DNA of 64,000 nt from Streptomyces shenzhenensis (GTDB taxonomy: Bacteria; Actinomycetota; Actinomycetes; Streptomycetales; Streptomycetaceae): positions 62,001-126,000 of the forward strand of contig NZ_PENI01000001.1 of NCBI RefSeq assembly GCF_003688995.1. The letters are read 5' to 3'. Of the stretch, positions 53,807-63,282 are shown in pieces. A model generated the notes under the pieces. That model did no database searches. It was given only the letters and a program-made list of their open reading frames with translations, and was not told where the DNA came from. Every line of letters starts with the position of its first letter. The first letter of the stretch is position 1. The position numbers and the translations under genes are program-made.

Positions 53807-55168
53807 TTACCCAGCCGGGGCCGGGTCAGACCGTCCGGTCCTGCGCCCGCCGCCCCGACCGGGAAGCTCGCGCGCCGCACCCCGGTCCCCCAGCACTCGC
53901 GCGAGCGACTCCACCACCTCGGGTGCGTAGTCCCCGGCGGTGCCCAGCCGCAGTTCCTCCAGGGCCTTGAGGGCGGCACCGGGGCCGGCCTCCCGCGCCT
54001 TCTCCTCGTACGCGTTCACGGCCCGGATGATCCGCGCGGCCACCGGCTGCTCCCGGTAGGGGTCGGCCTGCCGCTCCACGACCACCGCGACCGCCGCGTC
54101 CACCCCGGTCTGCCGTACCACGGCGCCGCCGAGCAGCGCTATCCGCCGCTGTTCCGCGGCGGGCAGTCCGGCGGTGGCGCCGGCCGGCACCGGGTCGACC
54201 AGGCTCAGCTGGCCGATGTCGTGCATGAGGGCCGCGTACTCCAGCACGGTCAGCTCGGGCGCGGTCAGCCCGAGGTCCCGGCCGACGGCCCGGCTGAGCG
54301 CGGCGACCCGGTGGGCGTGACCGGCCGGGGTGTAACCGGCGATCTCGGTGGCCCGGGCGAGGGAGGCGATGGTCTGCCGGTAGGTGGCGCGCACGGCGAC
54401 GTACCGGCGCAGTGTGAGCTGGGTGAGCAGGAGCGGCAGGCAGAACACGGGCAGCGCCCACAGTCCGACGACGGCCACCGCCAGCGCCATCACCGCGCCC
54501 GTCGCGCACACCGCGGAGCCGATGCCGAGCAGCCCCCGCAGCTCGTCCCGCAGCAGCGGGCCGAACGGCCACCGGGTGCGTGAGTGGGCCAGGGCGGCGG
54601 CCAGGACCGCGTCGCACAGGGCGGTGAGCACGAGGAGCGCGAGCAGCAGCACGGCGTGTACCGAACCGCCCAGGGACCCGAACAGGCCGTCCCCGTGCAG
54701 GGGTTGGCAGCAGACGGCGGCGAAGCCGATGGTGAGGACCCGGCGGGCCAGATGGTCGAGCGTGGCGGCCCGGCCGCACCAGATGTGCGGGACGCTGCCG
54801 AGCAGCGAGGCGGCGAGGACGACGGTGACGACCTGCGCGGCACGGACGGGTGTCCCCGAGCTCTGGGCCAGGTCGAGCGCGTGGGGGGCGGTCGCGTGCC
54901 CGGCTCCCTCGCCGAGCAGCGCGTACGACAGGGCGCCGGCCGCGCCGAGCGACGCCGTCTCCCGGACATCGGCGCCGGTGACGGTCACGGGAACGCCCGC
55001 CACCCGGGCCGGCGCGGAGGGCCGGGGGACGGTCAGCTCGCCGACGGCTATGAGCACACCGAAGGCGAGGGCGGTCCCGCGCTGCTCCAGGCCGAGGACG
55101 AGGGTGACGGCGAGGGAGACAGCGGCGAGCAGCGCGGCACAGACATGGACGAGCCGGAGCGCGCTCAT
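53807..55168 (-). CDS. HD-domain membrane protein with degenerate HD-GYP region
   Basis: This 453-residue protein starts at the ATG overlapping the HD-GYP stop (ATGA). About seven membrane helices fill residues 1-235. The soluble end is HD-like: GHAHRVAALSRAVGRDLGL, then AALMHDIGQLSL keeps the HD pair, but the later HH and GYP parts are replaced by VVVERQADPYREQPVAARI. It therefore probably lacks cyclic-di-GMP phosphodiesterase activity and may be a regulatory partner. The C-terminus is Gly/Arg-rich. Confidence 0.8.
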   Translation of the reverse strand: MSALRLVHVCAALLAAVSLAVTLVLGLEQRGTALAFGVLIAVGELTVPRPSAPARVAGVPVTVTGADVRETASLGAAGALSYALLGEGAGHATAPHALDLAQSSGTPVRAAQVVTVVLAASLLGSVPHIWCGRAATLDHLARRVLTIGFAAVCCQPLHGDGLFGSLGGSVHAVLLLALLVLTALCDAVLAAALAHSRTRWPFGPLLRDELRGLLGIGSAVCATGAVMALAVAVVGLWALPVFCLPLLLTQLTLRRYVAVRATYRQTIASLARATEIAGYTPAGHAHRVAALSRAVGRDLGLTAPELTVLEYAALMHDIGQLSLVDPVPAGATAGLPAAEQRRIALLGGAVVRQTGVDAAVAVVVERQADPYREQPVAARIIRAVNAYEEKAREAGPGAALKALEELRLGTAGDYAPEVVESLARVLGDRGAARELPGRGGGRRTGRSDPAPAG

Positions 55169-56505
55169 CGATGTGCCTCGCGCGGGCCCGCGACGGGTTC
55201 GGGGGGCGGCACCGGGTACTGCCGCTCGTCGGCGGTGACCGCGGGATGCCAGCCTCCCCCGCTCCCGGCTTCGTTCGAGCGGGGGCACCCCCATCGCCCC
55301 ACGGCCCGGACCAGCGCGGCGACCATCCGGGGGTCGAACTGGGTCCCGGCGCAGCGCTCCAGTTCCCGCAGTGCCGTCGGCACCGGGCGCGCCCTGCTGT
55401 AGGAGCGCGTGGACGTCATCGCGTCGAAGGCGTCGGCGACGGCCACCACTCGGGCGCACTCCGGGATCTGAGCGCCCGCCAGCCCGTACGGGTAGCCGCT
55501 GCCGTCGAGCCGTTCGTGGTGGTGCAGGATCGCCGCCCGCGCCTCGCCGAGGAAGGAGATGCCCCGGACCATCTCGTGGCCGTACTCGGGATGCAGCTCG
55601 ATCACCCGCCGCTCCTCGGGGGTGAGCGGCCCGTCCTTGCGCAGCAGCCGGGTCGGCACGCCCAGCTTGCCGACGTCGTGCAGGATCCCGGCGAACCGCA
55701 GCACCTCGACGCGGTCGTCGTCCAGGCCGAGTTCGCGGGCGATCATCACGGACGCCTGTCCGACCCGCTCGCTGTGGCCGCGGGTGTAGCCGTCCTTGAT
55801 GTCGACGGCCTGCACGAGCGCGCGGATCGTCGCCTGGTGGGCCGCCCGCTCCCGGTGGTACTGCGCGAAGACCCACCAGGACACGCCCATCGGCAGCAGC
55901 ACGAGCAGCGCGGCGACCGGACCGTGCGGGCTGCGCCACAGCACGGCCATCATCAGCCCGGCCAGTCCGTGCACGGCGATCGGCGCGAGCGAGCGGGGCA
56001 GCAGCCCGCGCCAGGCCCGGCGGGCCGGCACCTGTTCGGCCAGGGCGAGGATGCCGCCGTCGAGCGCGGCGAGGACGAGGCAGAAGGCCAGCACGGCCGC
56101 GGCGGCCGGCACGAGGGCGTAGGGGAAGTCGGAGTGCACGACCGCGCCACGGCCGCCGAGCACCTCGTGCACGCGGGCCGCGGCGTACACGGCGAGCGAG
56201 GACTGGGCGGCGCGCCAGATCCGGCGCAGCGCGCGGGGCCGTTCGGCGGGCGAGAGCAGGGCACCGGGCACCGGTACGAGCGCGGCGGCGGGCGCGGGCA
56301 GCAGAAAGGCCCCGGCGAGCAGGACGGGGTGGAAGGTGCCTCCGAAGCGGCGCCTGACGATCTGCTCGCAGGCCGCGTACAGCGCGGTGAGCAGCGCGAT
56401 CGCCCACCAGGGCGCGTGGGTTCTGGGCAGCGGCAGCATGCCGAGCAGGGCCAGGGCGGCGACGGAGGCCACGTACACGCGTGCCCGTGCCGGAACCGCA
56501 TCCAT
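55165..56505 (-). CDS. HD-GYP domain membrane protein
   Basis: This 446-residue protein starts at ATG 56505 behind GGGAGGG. Six or so membrane helices occupy residues 1-215. The HD-GYP domain follows: GHSERVGQASVMIAREL, AGILHDVGKLGVP, ELHPEYGHEMV, LHHHERLDGSGYPYGL and VVAVADAFDAMTSTRSY, all catalytic parts present, so a cyclic-di-nucleotide phosphodiesterase is likely. The C-terminal 35 residues derive partly from a dispersed palindrome. Confidence 0.88.
   Translation of the reverse strand: MDAVPARARVYVASVAALALLGMLPLPRTHAPWWAIALLTALYAACEQIVRRRFGGTFHPVLLAGAFLLPAPAAALVPVPGALLSPAERPRALRRIWRAAQSSLAVYAAARVHEVLGGRGAVVHSDFPYALVPAAAAVLAFCLVLAALDGGILALAEQVPARRAWRGLLPRSLAPIAVHGLAGLMMAVLWRSPHGPVAALLVLLPMGVSWWVFAQYHRERAAHQATIRALVQAVDIKDGYTRGHSERVGQASVMIARELGLDDDRVEVLRFAGILHDVGKLGVPTRLLRKDGPLTPEERRVIELHPEYGHEMVRGISFLGEARAAILHHHERLDGSGYPYGLAGAQIPECARVVAVADAFDAMTSTRSYSRARPVPTALRELERCAGTQFDPRMVAALVRAVGRWGCPRSNEAGSGGGWHPAVTADERQYPVPPPEPVAGPREAHR
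55253..55291. repeat. Dispersed palindrome at the 3' end of the HD-GYP gene
   Basis: CTCCCCCGCTC...GAGCGGGGGCACCCCC (39 bp) forms an inverted repeat and encodes part of CPRSNEAGSGGGWHP after the conserved domain has ended. Confidence 0.6.
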
Positions 56506-56664
56506 GACGCCCTCCCCCGACCATGCCGTCCTGGTTCCGGAGCCTAGGACGCGGATCGGGGAGTCCGTGAGGCCATGCCGCACGGATTAGCACGTTCGGG
56601 TGATGACCGTGAAGTCAGCAGCGGGGTCGGACGGCGGACCGCGGAACGCGCCGGCCGGGAGCCG

Positions 56665-56967
56665 TCAGGACTCCTGCGGGGTCGCCGTGATGTCGTGCTC
56701 GGGCACCGCCTGGCCGGAACGGATCAGATCGATCCGCCCCATGACCTTGGCGCGCAGGTCGATCGGCACGTCGTCATGGCCGCAGCACCGCTTGACCAGC
56801 TTCTTCACCGCCTGCTCCAGGCCGTACTTCTCCAGGCACGGCGAGCACTCCTCGAAGTGCTGCTGGAACTTGTCGCGATCGGCTGCCGGCATCTCGCTGT
56901 CGAGGAACTCGTACAGATGATCGAGTACCTCACTGCAGTCCGTCTCGTGCGGCTCTCCGCAGCTCAT
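56665..56967 (-). CDS. rsrA: Zinc-containing redox-sensitive anti-sigma factor
   Basis: This 100-residue ZAS-family protein matches RsrA residue by residue at its ligands: C3, H7, C11, H37, C41, C44 and the C61-C62 pair. [14 protein letters not shown] is the HxxxCxxC core. Oxidation forms a disulfide, releases zinc and frees sigma-R. Its ATG overlaps the sigR stop (ATGA). Confidence 0.96.
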   Translation of the reverse strand: MSCGEPHETDCSEVLDHLYEFLDSEMPAADRDKFQQHFEECSPCLEKYGLEQAVKKLVKRCCGHDDVPIDLRAKVMGRIDLIRSGQAVPEHDITATPQES

Positions 56968-57647
56968 GAGCCCGAGCCTTTCGCTTCGTTCGACTCTCCG
57001 GCGCCCGCCGGGACCAGCCCGCGCTCGCGGGCGTAGTCCTCCAGCATGCCGCGCAGCTGACGGCGGCCTCGGTGCAGCCGGGACATCACCGTACCGATGG
57101 GTGTCCCCATGATGTCCGCGATCTCCTTGTACGCAAAGCCCTCTACGTCCGCGAGGTAGACGGCGATGCGGAATTCCTCGGGGATCGCCTGCAGCGCTTC
57201 CTTCACATCGGAGTCGGGCAGGTGGTCGAGCGCCTGCGACTCGGCGGAGCGCAGACCGGTCGACATGTGCGACTCGGCACGGGCAAGCTGCCAGTCCTCG
57301 ATCTCCTCGGCCGCACTGCGCTGCGGCTCGCGCTGCTTCTTGCGGTACGAGTTGATGAACGTGTTCGTGAGGATCCGGTACAGCCACGCCTTGAGGTTGG
57401 TGCCCTCGCGGAACTGGTGGAAGGACGCGTACGCCTTGGCATACGTCTCCTGCACCAGGTCCTCGGCGTCGGCCGGGTTGCGCGTCATGCGCAGCGCGGC
57501 CGAGTACATCTGGTCGAGGAATTCCAGCGCGTCCCGCTCGAAGCGCGCGTTGCGCTCCGAGTTCGACTCCGCGCCGACGCCCTGGCCCTCGGGCAGCTCC
57601 GCCTGGCCGTTGTCGGTCCCTGCGTCGGTCCCAGTGACCGGACCCAC
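56964..57647 (-). CDS. sigR: ECF sigma factor for thiol-oxidative stress
   Basis: From GTG 57647 this gives 227 residues, the length of S. coelicolor sigma-R. Region 2 is [37 protein letters not shown] with [20 protein letters not shown], and region 4 [42 protein letters not shown]. The frame is open to an ATG at 57812, giving exactly 55 extra residues, as in the unstable sigma-R' isoform. Sigma-R drives thioredoxin and proteolysis genes. Confidence 0.95.
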   Translation of the reverse strand: MGPVTGTDAGTDNGQAELPEGQGVGAESNSERNARFERDALEFLDQMYSAALRMTRNPADAEDLVQETYAKAYASFHQFREGTNLKAWLYRILTNTFINSYRKKQREPQRSAAEEIEDWQLARAESHMSTGLRSAESQALDHLPDSDVKEALQAIPEEFRIAVYLADVEGFAYKEIADIMGTPIGTVMSRLHRGRRQLRGMLEDYARERGLVPAGAGESNEAKGSGS

Positions 57648-57871
57648 CTCCTCAAGATCCCGGGCAGGACCGATACCGGTCCCACTCGAATCGGAGGATA
57701 GAACACGACCCGTGCCTGCCGCCGCTCGAACCGGAGCCGTCCTGGCCGCGTGCAGCACCGTCCAGTCCAGGCCGGTGCGGCTGCTGCGGCTCGGGCAAAA
57801 GGTCGAACCCATGCGGCGGACTCCCTCTCCTACGGCGTGAGTGCTGGAGCTTCAGCACTTCTGACCGCCAC

Positions 57872-57897
57872 AACAGTGCGCCGGCGCGCGGCATTCC
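57872..57897 (-). promoter_or_regulatory. Sigma-R-dependent autoregulatory promoter of sigR
   Basis: On the minus strand GGAAT (57893-57897), exactly 18 bases and GTT (57872-57874) give the sigma-R consensus GGAAT-N18-GTT. The predicted transcript would start near 57865 and include the 57812 start for the long isoform. Confidence 0.85.
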
Positions 57898-57903
57898 CGG
57901 GCG

Positions 57904-58533
57904 TCACCCGAGTGACGCGACCCACTCCGCGACGCCGTCGGTGACGATCTCCAGGGCCCGCTCCTGGCCGATCTCCGCGCGCTTGGGCACGGCGAGGCCG
58001 TGGTCGCCGTGCGCCACCTCGACCAGCCGGTACGCACCCGCAGGGAACTCGTCCGGCCTGCCGAACGGGTCGTTGCCGCCCTGGACGACCAGCGTGGGCA
58101 CCCCGGCCCCGAGCAGCTCCGCGGCCCGTGACTTCTCGGGCTTGCCCGGCGGGTGCAGCGGGAAGCTCAGGGCGAGGACCGCGTGCGCCCCCAGCTCGTG
58201 CGCGGTGCGGCAGGCGACCCGGGCCCCGGCGCTGCGCCCGCCGGAGATCACGGGCAGCCCGGGGGCGGTCAGCGCGGGCCAGACCCCGCGCCAGCCGGTG
58301 TCGAGGGTCTTCGGGGCCGGGGCGACCTTCCGGCCCGCCACCCGCCAGGGCTGCTCGACGAGGGCCACGGTGACGCCGTGGGCGGGCAGCGCCGCCGCGA
58401 GCGCCCGCAGGTCGCGCGCCTCGATGCCGCCGCCCGCCCCATGGCCCACGGCCAGCACGAACCGGGGCCGCCGCGCCGGGTGCCAGGTGATGCGGGCGTC
58501 CCCCGCGTCCGTACCGATGATCTCTGTGGTCAC
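57904..58533 (-). CDS. Alpha/beta hydrolase family protein
   Basis: This 209-residue cytoplasmic protein has an alpha/beta hydrolase fold of the TEX30/KANL3-like group: LAVGHGAGGGIEARDLRAL for the oxyanion region, GGRSAGARVACRTA as the nucleophile elbow (GRSAG, Ser), and GGNDPFGRPDEF with VEVAHGDHGLAV supplying Asp and His. Substrate unknown. It starts at GTG 58533, one base past the SRAP stop, so the two are probably coupled. Confidence 0.86.
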   Translation of the reverse strand: MTTEIIGTDAGDARITWHPARRPRFVLAVGHGAGGGIEARDLRALAAALPAHGVTVALVEQPWRVAGRKVAPAPKTLDTGWRGVWPALTAPGLPVISGGRSAGARVACRTAHELGAHAVLALSFPLHPPGKPEKSRAAELLGAGVPTLVVQGGNDPFGRPDEFPAGAYRLVEVAHGDHGLAVPKRAEIGQERALEIVTDGVAEWVASLG

Positions 58534-58534
58534 G

Positions 58535-59389
58535 TCAGAAGAGTGTGCCCGCTTCCGGCCCCGCCAGCTCCTTCAGCAGCTCCGGGCCGTTGTTGCGGAC
58601 GTCGCTGACGGCCGTGGAGACCGGGTAGGCGCGCAGCAGGCCGTGCGGCGGCGGCTCCAGCAGCGAGCGCAGGTCCTCGGCCTCGGTGCGGGCGGGGTCG
58701 AGCCAGGCGTCCCAGCGGTCCGGGGTGAGCATCAGCGGCATCCGCGGGTGGATCTCGGCGAGGCTGTGCGGCCCCTCCGCGGGCGCCACGGCCAGCGGGG
58801 TGGTCTCCGCCTCCGTGGTGATCACCGAGCAGGTCGCCCACCAGGCCTGCGGGTGGTCGTCGGGCAGGGTCCGGTCCCGCCAGAACTCGTACAGGCCCGC
58901 CATCGCGAAGACCGAGCCGTCGGCGGGCAGCACGAAGTACGGCTGCTTGCGCGGCCGCTTCTTCCTGCCCGCGACCTCCAGGTCCCGCTCCTGCTTGCCG
59001 GTGACCCACTCGTAGTAGCCGTCGGCGGGCAGGATGCAGCGCCGGGCGGCGAAGGCACGACGGTACGACGGCTTCTCGTGCACGGTCTCCGCACGGGCGT
59101 TGATCATCCGGGCGGCGCCCTCGGGCGACTTGGCCCAGGACGGCACCAGACCCCACTTCAGCCGGCGCAGCTGGCGAACCGGACGCGGGTCGTCGGCGTC
59201 TTTCAACGGACGGTCGAGGACGGCGTAGACCTCCTTGGTGGGCGCCACGTTGTAGTCGGCCTGAAAAGTCTCCTCCGGCGGCTTCCCCTCAGTGCTCGAC
59301 TCCGCGCCGACAGGAGGGACCCCCACCTCGACTTCAAAGACTCCTGCGAGATCCTCGGGCCTACGACTCGCTGCATACCGTCCGCACAT
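58535..59389 (-). CDS. SOS response-associated peptidase (SRAP/HMCES family)
   Basis: This 284-residue protein starts MCGRYAAS at 59389; Cys2, exposed after Met removal, forms the covalent link with abasic sites in single-stranded DNA. Other active-site parts are MINARAETV (Asn), GYYEWVTG (Glu) and IHPRMPLML (His). It protects abasic DNA and self-reverses. The in-frame extension to 60172 overlaps another gene and is rejected. Confidence 0.93.
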   Translation of the reverse strand: MCGRYAASRRPEDLAGVFEVEVGVPPVGAESSTEGKPPEETFQADYNVAPTKEVYAVLDRPLKDADDPRPVRQLRRLKWGLVPSWAKSPEGAARMINARAETVHEKPSYRRAFAARRCILPADGYYEWVTGKQERDLEVAGRKKRPRKQPYFVLPADGSVFAMAGLYEFWRDRTLPDDHPQAWWATCSVITTEAETTPLAVAPAEGPHSLAEIHPRMPLMLTPDRWDAWLDPARTEAEDLRSLLEPPPHGLLRAYPVSTAVSDVRNNGPELLKELAGPEAGTLF

Positions 59390-59503
59390 ACGTGCCACAC
59401 TGCCAGGCCCACCCGCCACCCGGCCACCGTCTCCGACCCACCCGACCCGACCGGCCCGACCGGAGCCCGGCCGGAGCCCGACCAGAGGGAGCGACCGCAC
59501 CAC

Positions 59504-60226
59504 ATGGACAGCACCGCATCGACCGCGCTGCCCGACCTCTGGGACCGGCTGTGGGGCACCCAGCCCGACCCGGACCTGTGGGTGGTGCTGGCCACCCTGG
59601 CCGCGGCGCTCGCCGTGGTCGTCCCGCACGGGCTGTGGCGCCTCTCGCGCAACGCCATCACCATCGCGCACGAGGGCGGGCACGGCCTGGTGGCCCTGCT
59701 CACCGGCCGGCAGCTCACCGGCATCCGCCTGCACTCCGACACCAGCGGCCTCACCGTCAGCCGGGGCAAGCCGCACGGCCTCGGCATGATCCTCACCGCG
59801 GCATCCGGTTACACCGCGCCGCCGCTGCTCGGCCTGGGCGGGGCCGCGCTGCTGGCCGCCGGGCACATCACGCTCCTGCTCTGGCTGGCCACCGCCCTGC
59901 TCGTCGCCATGCTGGTGATGATCCGCAACGCGTACGGGGCGCTGACCGTGCTCCTCACCGGCGGCACCTTCCTGCTGGTGTCCTGGCTGGCCGGCGCGCA
60001 GGTGCAGGCCGCGTTCGGGTACGCGGTGGTGTGGTTCCTGCTGCTGGGCGGGGTGCGGCCGGCCTTCGAACTGCAGGCCAAGCGGGCGCGGGGCGGAGCG
60101 GGCGACTCGGACGCGGACCAGCTGTCGCGCCTGACCCATGTGCCGGCGTGGCTGTGGCTGTTCCTGTTCCACACGGTGTCGCTGTGCTCACTGATCGGCG
60201 GGGGACGGTGGCTGCTACGGGGATGA
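59504..60226 (+). CDS. M50-like membrane metalloprotease family protein
   Basis: This 240-residue protein has about five or six membrane helices and the zinc motif ITIAHEGGHGLVALLTGRQL (HExxH). It matches the peptidase M50B-like family of actinobacteria. A second metal ligand typical of M50 (NxxPxxxLDG) is not clear, so catalysis is uncertain. It is divergent from the SRAP gene, 114 bp apart. Confidence 0.85.
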   Translation: MDSTASTALPDLWDRLWGTQPDPDLWVVLATLAAALAVVVPHGLWRLSRNAITIAHEGGHGLVALLTGRQLTGIRLHSDTSGLTVSRGKPHGLGMILTAASGYTAPPLLGLGGAALLAAGHITLLLWLATALLVAMLVMIRNAYGALTVLLTGGTFLLVSWLAGAQVQAAFGYAVVWFLLLGGVRPAFELQAKRARGGAGDSDADQLSRLTHVPAWLWLFLFHTVSLCSLIGGGRWLLRG

Positions 60227-60363
60227 GGGCCCGCCCCGAAGAGGCGCGGGGACCTGAGCGCCCAGCCCGCACGGCGCCGCACCCGACAACGCGACGCCCC
60301 GCACATCGCCGTCCGGAAAGCGCGCACCCGCGCCCGGCCGTCCCCGCCCACTAAAGTGGGGCC

Positions 60364-61680
60364 ATGGCCCCGAACACCGCGCACACCGCCCTCTGGCCCG
60401 CCCCGCACGCGAGCGGAGCCGTCGACGCGACGGTCCACGTGCCCGGGTCCAAGTCCGTCACCAACCGCGCCCTCGTCCTCGCCGCCCTCGCCTCCGAACC
60501 GGGCTGGCTGCGCCGCCCGTTGCGCTCCCGCGACACCCTGCTGATGGCGGGCGCCCTGCGCGCCATGGGCGTCGGCATCGAGGAAGGGGTCGGCCCGGAC
60601 GGCTCCGGCGAGGCCTGGCGGGTACTGCCCACGGGCCTGCACGGCCCGGCCTCGGTCGACGTCGGCAACGCCGGCACCGTCATGCGCTTCCTGCCGCCCG
60701 TCGCCGCGCTGGCCGACGGCCCGGTCCGCTTCGACGGCGACCCCAGGTCGTACGAGCGCCCGCTGCACGGCGTGATCGACGCCCTGCGCGAGCTCGGCGC
60801 CCGGATCGACGACGACGGCCGGGGCGCGCTGCCGCTGACCGTGCACGGCAGCGGCGCCCTGGAGGGCGGTCCGGTGTCGGTCGACGCCTCGTCGTCGTCC
60901 CAGTTCGTCTCGGCGCTGCTGCTGTCCGGGCCCCGCTTCAACCAGGGCGTCGAGGTCCGCCACACCGGCGCCTCGCTGCCCTCCCTGCCGCACATCCGGA
61001 TGACCGTCGACATGCTGCGCGCGGTCGGCGCCCAGGTGGACACCCCGGAGTCGGGCGGCGAGCCGAACGTCTGGCGGGTCGCTCCGGGCGCCCTGCTGGG
61101 CCGCGACCTCACCATCGAGCCGGACCTGTCGAACGCCCAGCCGTTCCTGGCCGCGGCCCTGGTCACCGGCGGCAAGGTGCTCGTCCCCGACTGGCCGGCG
61201 CGCACGACCCAGCCGGGTGACCGGCTGCGCGAGATCTTCACCGAGATGGGCGGCTCCTGCACGCTGACCGAGTACGGCCTGGAGTTCACCGGCTCCGGCG
61301 CGATCCACGGCATCGACGTGGACCTGGGCGACGTGGGCGAGCTGACCCCGGGCATCGCCGCGCTCGCCGCGCTCGCGGACTCCCCGTCGACCCTGCGCGG
61401 CGTGTCCCACCTGCGGCTGCACGAGACGGACCGGCTGGCCGCGCTCACCAAGGAGATCAACGAGCTGGGCGGTGACGTGACCGAGACCGCCGACGGCCTG
61501 CACATCCGCCCGCGCGCGCTGCACGGCGGGATCTTCCATACGTACGACGATCACCGCATGGCGACGGCCGGCGCCGTCATCGGTCTGGCGGTCGCGGGCG
61601 TGCAGATCGAGAACGTGGCGACCACCGCCAAGACCCTGCCCGACTTCCCCGAACTGTGGGCCGGGATGCTCGGGAACTGA
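60364..61680 (+). CDS. aroA: 3-phosphoshikimate 1-carboxyvinyltransferase (EPSP synthase)
   Basis: This 438-residue enzyme joins phosphoenolpyruvate to shikimate-3-phosphate in aromatic amino-acid synthesis. Motifs: [61 protein letters not shown] and [18 protein letters not shown]. The start ATG is at 60364. rsgA follows 16 bp later on the same strand. Confidence 0.96.
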   Translation: MAPNTAHTALWPAPHASGAVDATVHVPGSKSVTNRALVLAALASEPGWLRRPLRSRDTLLMAGALRAMGVGIEEGVGPDGSGEAWRVLPTGLHGPASVDVGNAGTVMRFLPPVAALADGPVRFDGDPRSYERPLHGVIDALRELGARIDDDGRGALPLTVHGSGALEGGPVSVDASSSSQFVSALLLSGPRFNQGVEVRHTGASLPSLPHIRMTVDMLRAVGAQVDTPESGGEPNVWRVAPGALLGRDLTIEPDLSNAQPFLAAALVTGGKVLVPDWPARTTQPGDRLREIFTEMGGSCTLTEYGLEFTGSGAIHGIDVDLGDVGELTPGIAALAALADSPSTLRGVSHLRLHETDRLAALTKEINELGGDVTETADGLHIRPRALHGGIFHTYDDHRMATAGAVIGLAVAGVQIENVATTAKTLPDFPELWAGMLGN

Positions 61681-61696
61681 CGGGCGGACCGGGATC

Positions 61697-62707
61697 ATGC
61701 GCCGCTACGGCAAGCACACCGACGAGGACGACATCCGCACCCGCCCGAACCGCAAGGGCAACCGGCCCCGCACGAACATCCGGCCCAAGCACGAGGACGC
61801 CGCCGAGGGCATGGTCCTCACCGTGGACCGGGGCCGGCTGACCTGCCTCGTCGAGGGCCGTACGGTCCTGGCGATGAAGGCCCGCGAGCTGGGCCGCAAG
61901 GCGGCCGTCGTGGGCGACCGGGTGGCGCTGGTCGGTGATCTGTCCGGCCGGAAGGACACCCTCGCGCGGATCGTCCGCATCGAGGCGCGCACCTCGGTAC
62001 TGCGCCGTACCGCGGACGACGACGACCCGTACGAGCGGGTGGTCGTCGCCAACGCCGACCAGCTCGCCATCGTCACCGCCCTCGCCGACCCCGAGCCCCG
62101 CCCCCGGCTGATCGACCGCTGCCTGGTCGCGGCCTACGACGGCGGCCTCGACCCGCTGCTGGTGCTCACCAAGTCGGACCTGGCCCCGCCCGGCAAGCTC
62201 CTCGACCTGTACGGCGACCTGGACATCCCGCACGTCGTCACCAGCCGCCTGGAACTGGAGGAGGGGGCCGCGGCGGACCGGGTGCGGGAGCATCTGGCGG
62301 ACAAGGTCACCGCGTTCGTCGGCCACTCCGGCGTCGGCAAGACCACACTGGTCAACGCCCTGGTCCCGGAAGACCGCCGGCGCATGACGGGGCACGTCAA
62401 CGCGGTGACGGGCCGCGGCAGGCACACCACCACGTCGGCGCTCGCGCTGCCGCTGGGCGACGCGGACGGCTGGGTCGTCGACACCCCGGGGGTGCGCTCC
62501 TTCGGCCTCGCCCACATCGACCCGTCCCGCGTGATCCACGCCTTCCCGGACCTGGAGCCAGGCACCGAGGGCTGCCCGCGCGCGTGCAGCCACGACGAAC
62601 CGGACTGCGCACTGGACGAATGGGTGACCGAGGGACACGCGGACCCGGCACGCCTGTACTCTTTGCGCCGGTTGCTGGCCACACGGGAACGCAGGGACGG
62701 CGACTGA
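61697..62707 (+). CDS. rsgA: Ribosome small subunit-dependent GTPase A
   Basis: This 336-residue circularly permuted GTPase helps mature the 30S subunit. After an OB-fold half come G4 (VLTKSDL), then G1 (GHSGVGKTTLVNAL), G2/G3 (GRGRHTTTSAL, DTPGVRSFGL), and a zinc knuckle with CPRACSHDEPDC. It lies 16 bp behind aroA. Confidence 0.95.
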   Translation: MRRYGKHTDEDDIRTRPNRKGNRPRTNIRPKHEDAAEGMVLTVDRGRLTCLVEGRTVLAMKARELGRKAAVVGDRVALVGDLSGRKDTLARIVRIEARTSVLRRTADDDDPYERVVVANADQLAIVTALADPEPRPRLIDRCLVAAYDGGLDPLLVLTKSDLAPPGKLLDLYGDLDIPHVVTSRLELEEGAAADRVREHLADKVTAFVGHSGVGKTTLVNALVPEDRRRMTGHVNAVTGRGRHTTTSALALPLGDADGWVVDTPGVRSFGLAHIDPSRVIHAFPDLEPGTEGCPRACSHDEPDCALDEWVTEGHADPARLYSLRRLLATRERRDGD

Positions 62708-62783
62708 CCTCAGCGGTGTTTGCGGGGGCGCGGGCCTGGCAAGTGCATAATCGCACCGAGCCGGACATACGGGAGGACAGCAC

Positions 62784-63107
62784 ATGGCGTGGCTGCTGGT
62801 CGTCGTGGCCGGATTGCTCGAAACCGGCTTCGCGGTCTGCCTGAAGCTATCGCACGGTTTCACCCGGCTGTGGCCGACCATCGCGTTCGCCTGTTTCGCC
62901 CTCGGCAGCTTCGGCCTGCTGACCCTCTCCCTGAAGAAGCTGGACGTGGGTCCCGCCTACGCCGTGTGGACCGGCATCGGCGCCGCGGGCACCGCGATCT
63001 ACGGCATGGTCTTCCTGGGCGACCTGGTGTCGACGCTGAAGATCGTCTCGATCAGCCTGGTCATCATCGGCGTGATCGGCCTCCAACTGTCGGGCTCGTC
63101 CCACTAG
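62784..63107 (+). CDS. Small multidrug resistance (SMR) transporter, SugE/Gdx-like
   Basis: This 107-residue protein has four membrane helices and the membrane-embedded Glu13 in VVVAGLLETGFAVCLK. The sequence is nearer SugE/Gdx (guanidinium exporters) than EmrE, but specificity is open. No guanidine riboswitch is visible in the 76-bp leader. The TAG stop lies in the left border of MITE copy 2. Confidence 0.9.
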   Translation: MAWLLVVVAGLLETGFAVCLKLSHGFTRLWPTIAFACFALGSFGLLTLSLKKLDVGPAYAVWTGIGAAGTAIYGMVFLGDLVSTLKIVSISLVIIGVIGLQLSGSSH

Positions 63108-63279
63108 GCCCTGTCGTCAAACTCCCTCCCCCAGCCTCCGGCCGGGAGGTGCCCCCAGCCCCACGACGCCATGCACGCTCCCCCAAGCTCTCGGCTCCGC
63201 TCGACCAGAGGGGGCACCCCCACGACGCCGCAGGGCCCGCCCTCCGGGCGGACGACGGGAGTTTGACGACAGGACCTAG
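63104..63279. mobile_element. MITE-like element, copy 2
   Basis: A 176-bp element with 23-bp terminal inverted repeats (CTAGGCCCTGTCGTCAAACT at the left; the right arm differs at one base) flanked by CTAG at both ends. The interior carries the dispersed palindrome (63178-63222) and a stretch identical to copy 1. No transposase is encoded. Confidence 0.82.
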
Positions 63280-63282
63280 GGT

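Noticed and set aside
55165..56593. Single 928-residue fusion of both HD proteins
   Set aside because: The two genes are in different frames with a clear ATGA overlap; the long frame upstream of 55168 is antisense-like low-complexity sequence.
62708..62783. Guanidine riboswitch before the SMR gene
   Set aside because: The 76-bp leader lacks the ACGR hairpin pair of type II and the conserved core of types I and III.
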